Assembly (NCBI GenBank): GCA_027488975.1
Contig: JAIYAQ010000022.1
Location: 1-63,847 of the forward strand
Direction: 5' to 3'
Source of the DNA: Cyanobium sp. E1_MAG_00006
GTDB taxonomy: Bacteria; Cyanobacteriota; Cyanobacteriia; PCC-6307; Cyanobiaceae
DNA: 63,847 bases
A program made the position numbers and the translations under genes. The notes beneath the pieces are model-generated. The model made no database searches, had not been told where the DNA came from, and saw nothing but the letters and a program-made list of their open reading frames with translations. Every line of letters starts with the position of its first letter. The first letter of the stretch is position 1. Of the stretch, positions 10,386-18,690 are shown in pieces.

Positions 10386-11735
10386 ATGACTGTCCGCCGT
10401 CGTCTTCTTGCCCTGGCTGCAGCCGTCCTGGCCGCCGCCGCTGCAGGGACTGGCCTGAGCGCCTGCCGGGCTCCCGAACGGGCCACGCCACGCACGATCC
10501 AGTTCTGGACCCTGGATCTGGCGCCGAAGTTCAACGGCTATCTCCAGGGCGTCATCGCCGACTGGGAGCGCCGCAACCCCGGCTACGACGTGGTCTGGAC
10601 CGACGTTCCCTGGGCTTCGGTGGAGCGCAAGCTGCTGGCGGCTGTGTTCGCCCGCACGGCGCCCGATGTGGTGAACCTCAACCCCCTGTTCGCCGCCAAC
10701 CTGGCCAGCAAGGGGGGGCTGCTGCCCCTGGATGGCGTGCTGCCCGCCGGGGCTGCTGAGGCCTATCTGCCCCTGATCTGGCGCGCCGGCCGCAGCGCCG
10801 GACCGGATGGCAGCCCCCGCCAGTTCGCGATCCCCTGGTATCTCACCACCCGCATCACCCTGGCCAACAGCCGTTTGCTGCAGCAGGCGGGCTATGCGGC
10901 GCCGCCGCGCCAGTGGCAGGAGGTGCCCGCCTATGCCGAGGCGATCAAGCGCCGCACCGGCCGTTATGCCCTGTTCGTCACCGTGGTGCCGGACGACTCC
11001 GCCGAGCTGCTGGAGAGCCTGGTGCAGATGGACGTGACCCTGCTGGATGACAACCAGCGCGCCGCCTTCAACACCCCGGCGGGTCGCCGTGCCTTCGCGT
11101 TCTGGACCGATCTCTACCGCCGCGGTCTGCTGCCACGCGAGGTGGTGAGCCAGGGCTATCGCCGCGCCATCGAGCTCTACCAGAGCGGTGAGCTGGCCCA
11201 GGTGGGCAGTGGTGCCGAGTTCCTGCGCAGCATTCAGACCAACGCGCCCCAGGTCGCTGCCGCCACACGTCCCTACCCGCCACTGACGGGTGCTTCCGGC
11301 GATGCCAACGTGGCCGTGATGACCCTGGCGGTTCCGAAGCAGAGTCCGGTGGCCGGCCGGGCCGCTGATTTCGCCCTGTTCGTGACCAATGCCGCCAACC
11401 AGCGGCGCTTCGCTGAGCAGGCCCGTGTGCTGCCGTCCTCGCCCGTGGCCCTCAGCCAGCTGAAGGCGGGCCTGCTGGCTGCGAAGCCCGCCGATGGCGC
11501 TGAGGCCCTGGTGCAGCGCGCCCGGCTGCTCTCGGCCGACACCCTCGCCAACGCCCGGGTGCTGGTGCCCGCCAGCCCGGGTGTGAAGCGGTTGCAGGCG
11601 ATCGTCTACACCCAGCTGCAGCGGGCGATGCTCGGCCAGCTCAGCAGCGATGCCGCCCTCGCGGAGGCGGAGCGGCAGTGGAATGCCTATGCAGAGGCGC
11701 GTTGGCCGGCTGCCATGCCCCGCGGACGTCGCTGA
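10386..11735 (+). CDS. Lipoprotein, extracellular solute-binding protein family 1
   Basis: The 449-residue protein begins with MTVRRRLLAL and a hydrophobic stretch ending in the lipobox TGLSAC (Cys27), so it should be a membrane-anchored lipoprotein. The mature part has the family 1 solute-binding pattern QFWTLDLAPKFNGYLQGVIADWERRNPGYDVVWTDV, seen in sugar and sugar-phosphate ABC transporters. No permease or ATPase genes are adjacent, so it is an orphan in this window. It starts 7 bp after mreD and is likely in the mre operon. A GTG at 10380 would add two residues. Ligand is unknown. Confidence 0.85.
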   Translation: MTVRRRLLALAAAVLAAAAAGTGLSACRAPERATPRTIQFWTLDLAPKFNGYLQGVIADWERRNPGYDVVWTDVPWASVERKLLAAVFARTAPDVVNLNPLFAANLASKGGLLPLDGVLPAGAAEAYLPLIWRAGRSAGPDGSPRQFAIPWYLTTRITLANSRLLQQAGYAAPPRQWQEVPAYAEAIKRRTGRYALFVTVVPDDSAELLESLVQMDVTLLDDNQRAAFNTPAGRRAFAFWTDLYRRGLLPREVVSQGYRRAIELYQSGELAQVGSGAEFLRSIQTNAPQVAAATRPYPPLTGASGDANVAVMTLAVPKQSPVAGRAADFALFVTNAANQRRFAEQARVLPSSPVALSQLKAGLLAAKPADGAEALVQRARLLSADTLANARVLVPASPGVKRLQAIVYTQLQRAMLGQLSSDAALAEAERQWNAYAEARWPAAMPRGRR

Positions 11736-11862
11736 CGCGTGCGCCGACGGGGTGGAAGAAAACCTTAAGAGTTGGGTGGCGGGCCTGTGTTGCCGGGGGT
11801 TGCCGGCTCGAAGTGTTCAGCCTGAGAGGTATCGTTGCGCTTCTTCATGCCGAGTACCGGGT

Positions 11863-12690
11863 ATGCCCCTCGATGCGCAGCACCGGCAGGGTGATGCCGC
11901 AGGGGTTGGTGTTTCTGAGTTGCCGTCGAGCGGCGATCAGCGCGCCACGCTGCTTGTTGTTGACGATGAGCCGGCGGTTCGTCGGGTGCTGGTGATGCGC
12001 CTTCAGCTGGCCGGCTATCGGGTCGTCTGCGCTGAAGACGGCGAGGAGGCCCTGACCCTGTTCCATCGGGAGCAGCCGGATCTCGTCGTGCTCGACGTGA
12101 TGCTGCCCAAGCTCGACGGGTTTGCGGTCTGCCGCCGGCTGCGGGCTGAATCCTGCGTGCCGATCATTTTCCTGTCGGCCCTCGATGCCATCGCTGAGCG
12201 CGTGGCGGGCCTCGATCTCGGCGCCGACGACTACCTTCCCAAGCCCTTCAGTCCCAAGGAGCTAGAGGCCCGCATCGCCACGATCCTGCGTCGGGTGGGC
12301 CGTGGCTCCGCCATGGCCGAACCCCGTGATGTGCCTGCCGGCCAGGGGGTGTTGCGTGTCGGCGATCTGGTGGTGGACACCAACCGTCGCCAGGTGACCC
12401 GTGATGGCGAGCGCATCGGCCTCACCTACACCGAATTCAGCCTGCTGGAGCTGCTGTTCCGCGAGCCCGGCCGCGTGGTGCCCCGGGCCGAGATCCTGGA
12501 GCAGCTCTGGGGCTATCCGCCGCGCCGCGCCGCCGACCTGCGGGTGGTGGACGTCTATGTCGCCCGTCTGCGCGGCAAGCTCGAGCCCGACCCGCGCAAC
12601 CCGGAGCTGATCCTCACCGTGCGCGGCACCGGTTATGCCTCCCAGCGGGTGGGTGAGGCTGCCTCCACTCCGATGGCTGCGGCCGGTTGA
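11863..12690 (+). CDS. OmpR/PhoB-type response regulator, RpaB/Ycf27-like
   Basis: The 275-residue protein has an N-terminal receiver domain with the acidic pair in LLVVDDEPAVRR, the phospho-acceptor Asp in VVLDVMLPKLDG (D78) and the invariant Lys in LPKPFSPKE (K127). A winged-helix DNA-binding domain follows, with TYTEFSLLELLFREPG and ADLRVVDVYVARLRGKLE. The KPFSPKELEARI and DTNRRQV segments are shared with cyanobacterial RpaB/Ycf27, but other positions (for example SALDAIAERVAGL) differ from what I recall of RpaB itself, so it is probably a paralogue. No sensor kinase lies next to it. The ATG at 11863 is the first good start, and a TTG at 11920 is an alternative. Confidence 0.87.
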   Translation: MPLDAQHRQGDAAGVGVSELPSSGDQRATLLVVDDEPAVRRVLVMRLQLAGYRVVCAEDGEEALTLFHREQPDLVVLDVMLPKLDGFAVCRRLRAESCVPIIFLSALDAIAERVAGLDLGADDYLPKPFSPKELEARIATILRRVGRGSAMAEPRDVPAGQGVLRVGDLVVDTNRRQVTRDGERIGLTYTEFSLLELLFREPGRVVPRAEILEQLWGYPPRRAADLRVVDVYVARLRGKLEPDPRNPELILTVRGTGYASQRVGEAASTPMAAAG

Positions 12691-12766
12691 CCGGCATCCG
12701 CCGAACCCACGCTCCTGCTGAACCGCGCTCCTGCAGGATGGCCGGCAGCTGAGCTGAACTGGTCCG

Positions 12767-14323
12767 TTGTCTGAGCTGCGCGAGACCCGCCTCGAGAAGG
12801 GCAAGGCCCTGGCTGCCCTGGGTCAGGGCCCCTATGGCCTGCGCTTCGAGCCCAGCCACCGCACCGCTGAGCTGCAGGAGGCGCATGCCGATCTGGCCAA
12901 GGGCGAGGAGCGCAACGTGGCGGTGGCGGTGGCCGGCCGCGTGATGACCCGTCGGGTGATGGGCAAGCTCGCCTTCTTCACCCTGGCCGATGAGAGCGGC
13001 CCGATCCAGCTGTATCTGGACAAAGCCACCCTTGATGCGGCATCTCCTGATGCGCCCCCTCCAGGCGACTTCGCCCACATCACCTCCCTGGTGGATGCCG
13101 GCGATCTGATCGGTGTGCAGGGCACGCTGCGCCGCACCGACCGCGGCGAGCTGTCGGTGAAGGTGACCAGCTGGCAGATGCTCAGCAAGAGCCTGCAACC
13201 GCTGCCCGATAAGTGGCATGGCCTGGCGGATGTGGAGAAGCGCTATCGCCAGCGCTACCTGGATCTGATCGTCTCGCCCCACACCCGTGAAACCTTCCGC
13301 CGCCGCGCCCTGGCGGTGAGCGCCATGCGCCGCTGGTTGGATGAGCGCGGCTTCCTGGAGATTGAAACGCCGGTGCTGCAGAGCGTTCCTGGTGGTGCGG
13401 ACGCCCGCCCGTTCGAGACGCACCACAACGCCCTCGATCTGCCGCTCACCCTGCGCATCGCCACCGAGCTGCACCTCAAGCGCCTGGTGGTGGGCGGCTT
13501 TGAGCGGGTCTACGAGCTGGGGCGCATCTTCCGCAACGAGGGCATCAGCACCCGCCACAACCCCGAGTTCACCTCGGTGGAGATCTATCAGGCCTATGCC
13601 GATTACGGCGACATGATGGATCTCACTGAGCGCCTGATCGCCCATGTGTGCGAGCAGGTGTGCGGTGGCACGCGCCTGACGTATCAGGGCACCGAGGTGG
13701 ATCTCACCCCGCCCTGGCGCCGGGCCACGATGCACGACCTGGTGCGCGAAGCCACCGGGCTCGAGTTCTCGGCCTTCGGCTCACGCGCCGAGGCGGCCGC
13801 CGCCATGGCGGCGCAGGGCCTCGAGGTGCCTGCTCTGGCGGATTCCGTGGGCCGTCTGTTGGTGGAGGCTTTTGAGCAACGGGTGGAGGCGGATCTGATC
13901 CAGCCCACTTTCGTGATCGATTACCCCGTGGAGAACTCGCCCCTTGCCCGTGCTCACCGCAGCAAGCCCGGTCTGGTGGAGCGCTTCGAGCTGTTCATCG
14001 TGGGGCGTGAAACCGCCAATGCCTTCAGCGAGCTGATTGATCCGGTGGATCAGCGCCAGCGCCTTGAAGCCCAGATGGCCCGGAAGGCCGCTGGCGACGA
14101 TGAAGCCCAGCAGGTGGACGAAGACTTCCTCCAGGCCCTGGAGGTGGGTATGCCCCCCACCGGTGGCCTCGGGATCGGCATCGACCGGCTGGTGATGCTG
14201 CTCACCGACAGCGCCTCGATCCGCGATGTGATCGCCTTCCCGCTGCTTCGCCCTGAGGTGCGTTCCGAGTTGCGTGCGGAGGCGCGGCCTGACCAGGCGA
14301 ATGCGCCGCAGTCCGGGGCCTGA
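12767..14323 (+). CDS. lysS: Lysyl-tRNA synthetase, class II
   Basis: The 518-residue enzyme charges tRNA-Lys. It has the anticodon-binding OB fold at the N-terminus ([20 protein letters not shown]) and the class II catalytic core with motif 2 ([18 protein letters not shown]) and motif 3 ([15 protein letters not shown]). The start is a TTG at 12767 giving [16 protein letters not shown], the expected N-terminus, and I see no ATG or GTG that would keep this sequence. It follows the response regulator by 76 bp. Confidence 0.95.
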   Translation: MSELRETRLEKGKALAALGQGPYGLRFEPSHRTAELQEAHADLAKGEERNVAVAVAGRVMTRRVMGKLAFFTLADESGPIQLYLDKATLDAASPDAPPPGDFAHITSLVDAGDLIGVQGTLRRTDRGELSVKVTSWQMLSKSLQPLPDKWHGLADVEKRYRQRYLDLIVSPHTRETFRRRALAVSAMRRWLDERGFLEIETPVLQSVPGGADARPFETHHNALDLPLTLRIATELHLKRLVVGGFERVYELGRIFRNEGISTRHNPEFTSVEIYQAYADYGDMMDLTERLIAHVCEQVCGGTRLTYQGTEVDLTPPWRRATMHDLVREATGLEFSAFGSRAEAAAAMAAQGLEVPALADSVGRLLVEAFEQRVEADLIQPTFVIDYPVENSPLARAHRSKPGLVERFELFIVGRETANAFSELIDPVDQRQRLEAQMARKAAGDDEAQQVDEDFLQALEVGMPPTGGLGIGIDRLVMLLTDSASIRDVIAFPLLRPEVRSELRAEARPDQANAPQSGA

Positions 14324-14385
14324 GCCCGCGCAATGGGATAATTGACCCTAGTAGGTAATCTTCCCCGCCTGGGGCCAGCGATTCC

Positions 14386-14649
14386 ATGAGTGGCGAGCGC
14401 GTCGGTTTCCGCTTCAAACACGCGGATGCGGTGGTGAAGCGCAATCCCCAGGGTCGTTCCCGCCGGGGTTGGGTGATGGAGCCGGTGGAGCAGACCACCA
14501 GCCGCGGCACCAAAATGCCTGCCTACAGGATTCGCTGGCGCGATAGCGAACGCCCGGAGATCGTGCTGCAGCACATGCTGATTGCCGATCCCGATCCCAC
14601 CCCGCCACCCGAAGGCGTCAGCCTGGTGCCACCCGCTCCCAAGGGTTGA
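14386..14649 (+). CDS. Small conserved-type hypothetical protein
   Basis: I do not recognise this 87-residue protein. It is basic at the N-terminus (KHADAVVKRNPQGRSRRGW), probably forms a small beta-rich domain in the middle (AYRIRWRDSERPEIVLQHML) and ends in a Pro-rich tail. The codon use and GC match the neighbours, and it starts with a clean ATG 62 bp after lysS and ends 7 bp before the convergent YdcF gene, so it is probably a real gene. No catalytic motif or signal peptide is visible. Confidence 0.6.
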   Translation: MSGERVGFRFKHADAVVKRNPQGRSRRGWVMEPVEQTTSRGTKMPAYRIRWRDSERPEIVLQHMLIADPDPTPPPEGVSLVPPAPKG

Positions 14650-14656
14650 GCTGCCC

Positions 14657-15472
14657 TCAGGACCAGCCCTTCAGCCGGTAGACCAGTAGCCCCAGATGCT
14701 CCTTGAGAGCCACGCTGCTGAGATAGAGGAATTCGGCATCGGGCACCAGCCCCTTGATCAGGCTGGCTGCTGTTGGTTGCCCGAAGTTCTTCCGGCTGGG
14801 CAGCTGGTAATCGCAGGCCACGGGGATCACGTCCAGCCCGCTGCGCTGGCGGAATGTGGCCAGGGAGCGCGGCATGTGGAAAGCGCTGGTCACCAGGATC
14901 ACGCGCCGCCAGCCACGTGCTCGTCCGGTCCTGCCGATATCGCGAGCCTCCTCGGCTGTCGTGCGGGATGTCGGGTTGAGCAGGATCCGATCCGGTGGCA
15001 GCCCCAGCTCCACCGCCAAGTCCCGTGCCCAGAACGCCTCCGGCGGCGCCGGATCGCCGTTGGTGAAGCTCACCCGTCCACCGCTGGTCACCAGCAGCGG
15101 AGCGCGGCCCCGGCGCAGCAGCCGCAGGCCCGTGAGCAGGCGGTCACCCCCCTCGGCCACTTCCACGCTCTGCCGCGGTTCGAGGGCCGGTCGCAGGCCG
15201 CCCCCGAGAACCACCACCGCATCCGCCTGCGGGATCGTTGCGGGTGTGAGTGCTGCCGCCTGCTCCTCCAGCCCCCAGATCAGCTGGCGGCTGATCACTG
15301 GCATGGCGAACAGCCAGATCAGCCCGATTCCAGCACCGCTCAGGCCCAGCCCCCAGCGCCGTGCCCGGCGGCTCTCCCTGACGAGCCCCGTGGTTCCCGC
15401 CAGCTGCAGCAGCAGGCCCAGCCCCAGCGGGTAGAGCAGGAGTGGCAGCAGTTTTGACAGCAGGAAGCCCAT
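14657..15472 (-). CDS. YdcF family protein (DUF218, ElyC/SanA-like)
   Basis: The 271-residue protein has two N-terminal membrane segments (LLLYPLGLGLLLQLAG and WGLGLSGAGIGLIWLFAMPV), then a soluble DUF218 domain with the motif ADAVVVLGGGLRP, SRTTAEEARDI and ILVTSAFHMPRS. This matches the ElyC/SanA/YdcF group, linked to envelope integrity and peptidoglycan precursor metabolism in enterobacteria. The biochemical activity is not established. It is the nearest gene downstream of the ergothioneine operon, 63 bp away on the same strand, and may be read through from it. Confidence 0.87.
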   Translation of the reverse strand: MGFLLSKLLPLLLYPLGLGLLLQLAGTTGLVRESRRARRWGLGLSGAGIGLIWLFAMPVISRQLIWGLEEQAAALTPATIPQADAVVVLGGGLRPALEPRQSVEVAEGGDRLLTGLRLLRRGRAPLLVTSGGRVSFTNGDPAPPEAFWARDLAVELGLPPDRILLNPTSRTTAEEARDIGRTGRARGWRRVILVTSAFHMPRSLATFRQRSGLDVIPVACDYQLPSRKNFGQPTAASLIKGLVPDAEFLYLSSVALKEHLGLLVYRLKGWS

Positions 15473-15535
15473 CCGTCTTGCACACCCTGCGCATCCGCCC
15501 AGCCTGCCCCAGGCGCCGCCCCAGGACCGCTCGCT

Positions 15536-16084
15536 TCAGGATCGTTGCCGGCGCCGCAGCTCCTCCAGTTCCTGTTCCGCCTCGAAGCGTGCCCAGGAGC
15601 GATCCAGGTCGTCGGGGGAGGCGTTGCTCGCCTCGTTCGGGGGCACGGCGCGGCGCTCGGCCTGCGGACGTGCGGATCCAGTGGCGACCTGGGCGTCTTG
15701 CAGGGCTAATTCGAGTTCGCTGAACTCCCGGCCCAGGTCCTCAAGGCGCTGCCAGCGGCGGCGCCCCTGTTCCATCAGATCGCGGCAGTGGGCCTCGGCC
15801 CGCTCCGCCAGGTCGGTGGCGCCGGCCTGGCGGGCCCGGCCCAGGCGGCCTTGCCACTGCTGGATGTTGCCGGCCAGGGCGAGCAGCTCCGCCCGCAGGG
15901 TTTCGGCTTGCTGCTGCAGGTCGAGCCGTTGGCGCAGCAGGCGCTGGCGTTGCTCCTGTTGCGCCTGGTCCCTGAGCAGGGCGTCCTGGGCGGGGTTGGC
16001 CCGCAGGAACGCCTCCAGCTGCTGCTCGAGCTTTGCTTCCAGTTGCTCGAACCAGGAGCTGCCCTCCGCGCCCGTGCCGCTCAT
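15536..16084 (-). CDS. Hercynine metabolism protein (TIGR04376-like), coiled coil
   Basis: The 182-residue protein is almost entirely alpha-helical and Gln/Arg/Glu/Leu rich. Residues about 40-140 (QAQQEQRQRLLRQRLDLQQQ and beyond) predict a long coiled coil similar in look to PspA/IM30-type helices, and no catalytic motif is present. From its position after egtD I identify it with the picocyanobacterial family that NCBI calls hercynine metabolism protein, based on memory of family descriptions, not a search. It overlaps the small upstream gene by 4 bp, so the two are translationally coupled. It could be a scaffold for EgtB/EgtD, but that is inference. Confidence 0.75.
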   Translation of the reverse strand: MSGTGAEGSSWFEQLEAKLEQQLEAFLRANPAQDALLRDQAQQEQRQRLLRQRLDLQQQAETLRAELLALAGNIQQWQGRLGRARQAGATDLAERAEAHCRDLMEQGRRRWQRLEDLGREFSELELALQDAQVATGSARPQAERRAVPPNEASNASPDDLDRSWARFEAEQELEELRRRQRS

Positions 16085-16314
16085 GACGCCTGCTCGGGGG
16101 CCCGGGTGATCAGCGGCGCCTCGATCTCCTCCTGCAGGGGTGTGATCGCCGCCTCGCGTGAGCGCAGCAGCAGTTGGGTGAGCCGGGCGATGCCGCCTTC
16201 GCCCAGGTTCTGGTCCGCCAGCGATTCGAACGCCCGCCCGTAGAGCTCCTCCAACTGGGCGATCAGGCCCTCGCGCAGCTCGCGCACGGCCCGGCGCTGC
16301 TCCTCCCTCGACAT
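16081..16314 (-). CDS. Hercynine metabolism small protein (TIGR04375-like)
   Basis: The 77-residue protein is predicted to be mainly helical (REEQRRAVRELREGLIAQLEELYGRAFES) and acidic toward the C-terminus, with no signal peptide or membrane segment. It starts 20 bp downstream of egtD and its stop overlaps the next gene by 4 bp. The family name is from memory of its association with egtB/egtD in Synechococcus and Prochlorococcus. Its function is not known. Its fixed place in the operon argues that it acts with the Egt enzymes. Confidence 0.75.
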   Translation of the reverse strand: MSREEQRRAVRELREGLIAQLEELYGRAFESLADQNLGEGGIARLTQLLLRSREAAITPLQEEIEAPLITRAPEQAS

Positions 16315-16334
16315 GGCTGCTCCCGCGGCGCTGC

Positions 16335-17309
16335 TCAGTGTCCCGAGTCTGCCTGCACCAGCAAATGCAGGCTCAAATCGCCGGCTGGGTCGCTCCAGCG
16401 TTGCGCCCCCCGCCAGCCGGCGGCGGCTGCCAGCGCCAGGAAGGCCTCGGGGTCGTACTTGGCGCTGGTTTCGGTGATCAGCGGCTCGCCTGCCGCGAAG
16501 CTCCAGCGCCGGCCTGCCGCCTGTACGGTTTGTGCGCGCTCACTCACCAGGGCCATCTCGATGTGGCTGGCCTGCGGAATCCAGCGGGCCCTGTAGCGGA
16601 AGGCGGCTGGATCGAAATCCCCCGCCAGCTCGCGGTTGAGCCGCACCAGCAGGTTGAGGGCGAACGCGGCCGACACGCCGGCGGCATCGTCGTAGGCGGC
16701 CTCCAGTCGCTCCACCGGCTTGGGCTGGTCGATGCCGATCAGCAGCGTGCCGCCGGGGCCCAGCAGCCGCCTGAACTGCCGCAGCAGCTCCTGCGCGGCC
16801 GCAGGTTCGAAGTTGCCCAGGGAGCTGCCGGGGAAGAAGCCCAGATGGGCGCTGCCGCTGAGCAGCGGATGCTCCGGCAGGGCCTGCAGCTGGCTGTAGT
16901 CGCAGCAGATGCCAGCGATCGCCGCGGCCGGATGGCGCATCTGCAGTCGGCCGCAGGCCTGCTGCAGGTGCTCGGCGCTGATGTCCAGTGCCACGTAGGC
17001 CGGCGGCTGCCCGGCGGCCTCGATCGCCTCCAGCAGCGGACTCACCTTGCGGGCGCTGCCGGCCCCGAACTCCAGCAGGGTGCCGGGGCCCAGGGCTGTG
17101 GCGATAGCTGGCGCCTGGGCCTCCAGCAGGGCCGTTTCGGTGGCGGTGAGGCTGTATTCGGGCTGCTGGCAGATCAGATCGAACAGGCGCGAGCCTTCGG
17201 CGTCGTACAGGAACCAGGCCGGCAGCTGCTTCGGGCTGCGGCTGAGGCCCTCGATCACCAGGCGGCGCACATCGGCTGGGGCCGGGTGCAGGTCGAGCAG
17301 TTCAGGCAT
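16335..17309 (-). CDS. egtD: L-histidine N-alpha-methyltransferase EgtD
   Basis: EgtD makes hercynine (N-alpha-trimethylhistidine) by three SAM-dependent methylations, the first step of ergothioneine synthesis. The 324-residue length is typical. The SAM-binding loop is LEFGAGSARKVSPL (79-92), preceded by LYDAEGSRLFDLICQQPEYS, the family N-terminal motif. The histidine-binding pair known from mycobacterial EgtD (Glu282 and Ser284) has a match in ITETSAKYD, and an Asn in SSLGNFEP is also placed as expected. It overlaps egtB by 8 bp. Confidence 0.94.
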   Translation of the reverse strand: MPELLDLHPAPADVRRLVIEGLSRSPKQLPAWFLYDAEGSRLFDLICQQPEYSLTATETALLEAQAPAIATALGPGTLLEFGAGSARKVSPLLEAIEAAGQPPAYVALDISAEHLQQACGRLQMRHPAAAIAGICCDYSQLQALPEHPLLSGSAHLGFFPGSSLGNFEPAAAQELLRQFRRLLGPGGTLLIGIDQPKPVERLEAAYDDAAGVSAAFALNLLVRLNRELAGDFDPAAFRYRARWIPQASHIEMALVSERAQTVQAAGRRWSFAAGEPLITETSAKYDPEAFLALAAAAGWRGAQRWSDPAGDLSLHLLVQADSGH

Positions 17310-18597
17310 CGCCCGCCAGCCGCAGGCCGCTGGCCATCCAGCGGCTCGCCGGTGGATAGAAGTTGCGGTAGGTGAGCCGGGCGTGGCCCTCGGGGGTCAG
17401 GAAGCAGCTGCCGCGGAGCACGAACTGGGAGGTCATGAACTTGCCGTTGTATTCCCCCACGGCGCCCGCCGCCGGTGCGAAGCCCGGGTAGGGCCGGTAG
17501 GGGCTGGCGGTCCACTGCCAGAGGACCCCATAGGCCTGGGGCAGGCCGGCGGCGGCGGCCACCTCCCACTCCGCCTCGCTCGGCAGCCGCGCCCCGGCCC
17601 AGCGGGCGTAGGCATCGGCCTCAAACCAGCTGAGGTGCCGCACCGGCGCCTCCGGCTGCCGCGGGCGCAGCCCCGCCAGGCTGAATTCCCAGTCTCCCCG
17701 CCAGTAGCGCGGCGCCCGCCAGCCCCGCTGCTGCACCACCGCCCAGCCTTCACTCATCCACAGCTCCGGGCGTTGGTAGCCGTCGTCGGCGATGAAGGCG
17801 GCGAACTCGGCGTTGCTCACCAGCTGCGCCTGGATGGCGAACGGTTCCAGCCAGACGCAGTGACGTGGCGCCTCGTTGTCGAAATGGAAAGAGCCAGGCG
17901 AGGCATCCAGGCCGCCGCTGCCACCCGGGTGGCCGATCTCCACCAGCCCTCCCGCAACCTGGATCCAGCTTGGGCGGGCCGTGGCGCCGCCGGCCGCCGC
18001 CCAGCTGCGCATGTAGGCCAGTTCCGGACTGATGGGCGCATGGTGCCCCGGCTCTTCCCCCTCCAGTGGCCAAGCCGCCGGCTCCAGCGGGTTGCGGCTG
18101 AAGCCGTCGAGCAGGTCCATCAGCAGCAGCTCCTGGTGCTGCTGTTCGTGTTGCAGTCCCAGCTCCACCAGGGCCAGCCCGGCGGCATCACCCGCCGCCT
18201 GCAGCTGCTCCACCAGCGCCTCGAGGGCATCCGTCACCCGCTGCCGCCAGGCCAGAACGTCGGCGATCGGCGGCCGGGTGAGCAGGCCCCGCTGCGGCCG
18301 CGGCTGCCGCGGACCCACTGCCTCGTAGTAGCTGTTGAACAGGTAGCGCCAGCGCGCGTCGGCAGGCTCATAGCCAAGCCTTGTGCCGCCGCTGCGCTCC
18401 CGCCCAGGCCCCCGATCCCGCAGCAGAAACTCCTCGAAGAACCAGCTGGTGTGGCCCAGATGCCATTTGGCGGGGCTGGCGTCGGCCATGCCCTGCAGGC
18501 AGAGATCCTCCGGTTCGAGGCCGGCGATCAGGGCCTCGCTGCGCTCACGGATCCGCCGCAGCCGGGGCAGCAGGGCGGCGGCGGGCTGGAGCGCCAT
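17302..18597 (-). CDS. egtB: Ergothioneine biosynthesis protein EgtB (sulfoxide synthase)
   Basis: This non-heme iron enzyme joins hercynine to a cysteine-type thiol with O2. The 431-residue protein has a DinB-like N-terminal domain with the iron ligands in WHLGHTSWFFEE (H49) and LQHEQQHQEL (H150 and H154, HX3HXE), and an FGE-sulfatase-like C-terminal domain ending RLTYRNFYPPASRWMASG. The N-terminal SYYEAVGPRQPRP segment puts two tyrosines at 90-91, close to the position (93/94) I recall for the Chloracidobacterium EgtB, so it may belong to that type rather than the mycobacterial one. It is the first gene of the operon, divergent from cysteine synthase by 93 bp. Confidence 0.94.
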   Translation of the reverse strand: MALQPAAALLPRLRRIRERSEALIAGLEPEDLCLQGMADASPAKWHLGHTSWFFEEFLLRDRGPGRERSGGTRLGYEPADARWRYLFNSYYEAVGPRQPRPQRGLLTRPPIADVLAWRQRVTDALEALVEQLQAAGDAAGLALVELGLQHEQQHQELLLMDLLDGFSRNPLEPAAWPLEGEEPGHHAPISPELAYMRSWAAAGGATARPSWIQVAGGLVEIGHPGGSGGLDASPGSFHFDNEAPRHCVWLEPFAIQAQLVSNAEFAAFIADDGYQRPELWMSEGWAVVQQRGWRAPRYWRGDWEFSLAGLRPRQPEAPVRHLSWFEADAYARWAGARLPSEAEWEVAAAAGLPQAYGVLWQWTASPYRPYPGFAPAAGAVGEYNGKFMTSQFVLRGSCFLTPEGHARLTYRNFYPPASRWMASGLRLAGDA

Positions 18598-18690
18598 CGG
18601 GGCGGTGTGTCTGGGCAGACCCTAGGGCTCTGGAGCGGCCCCATCAGCGCCCCTACGATCGCGCCACAGCAGAACGTGGGCACCGACCGC

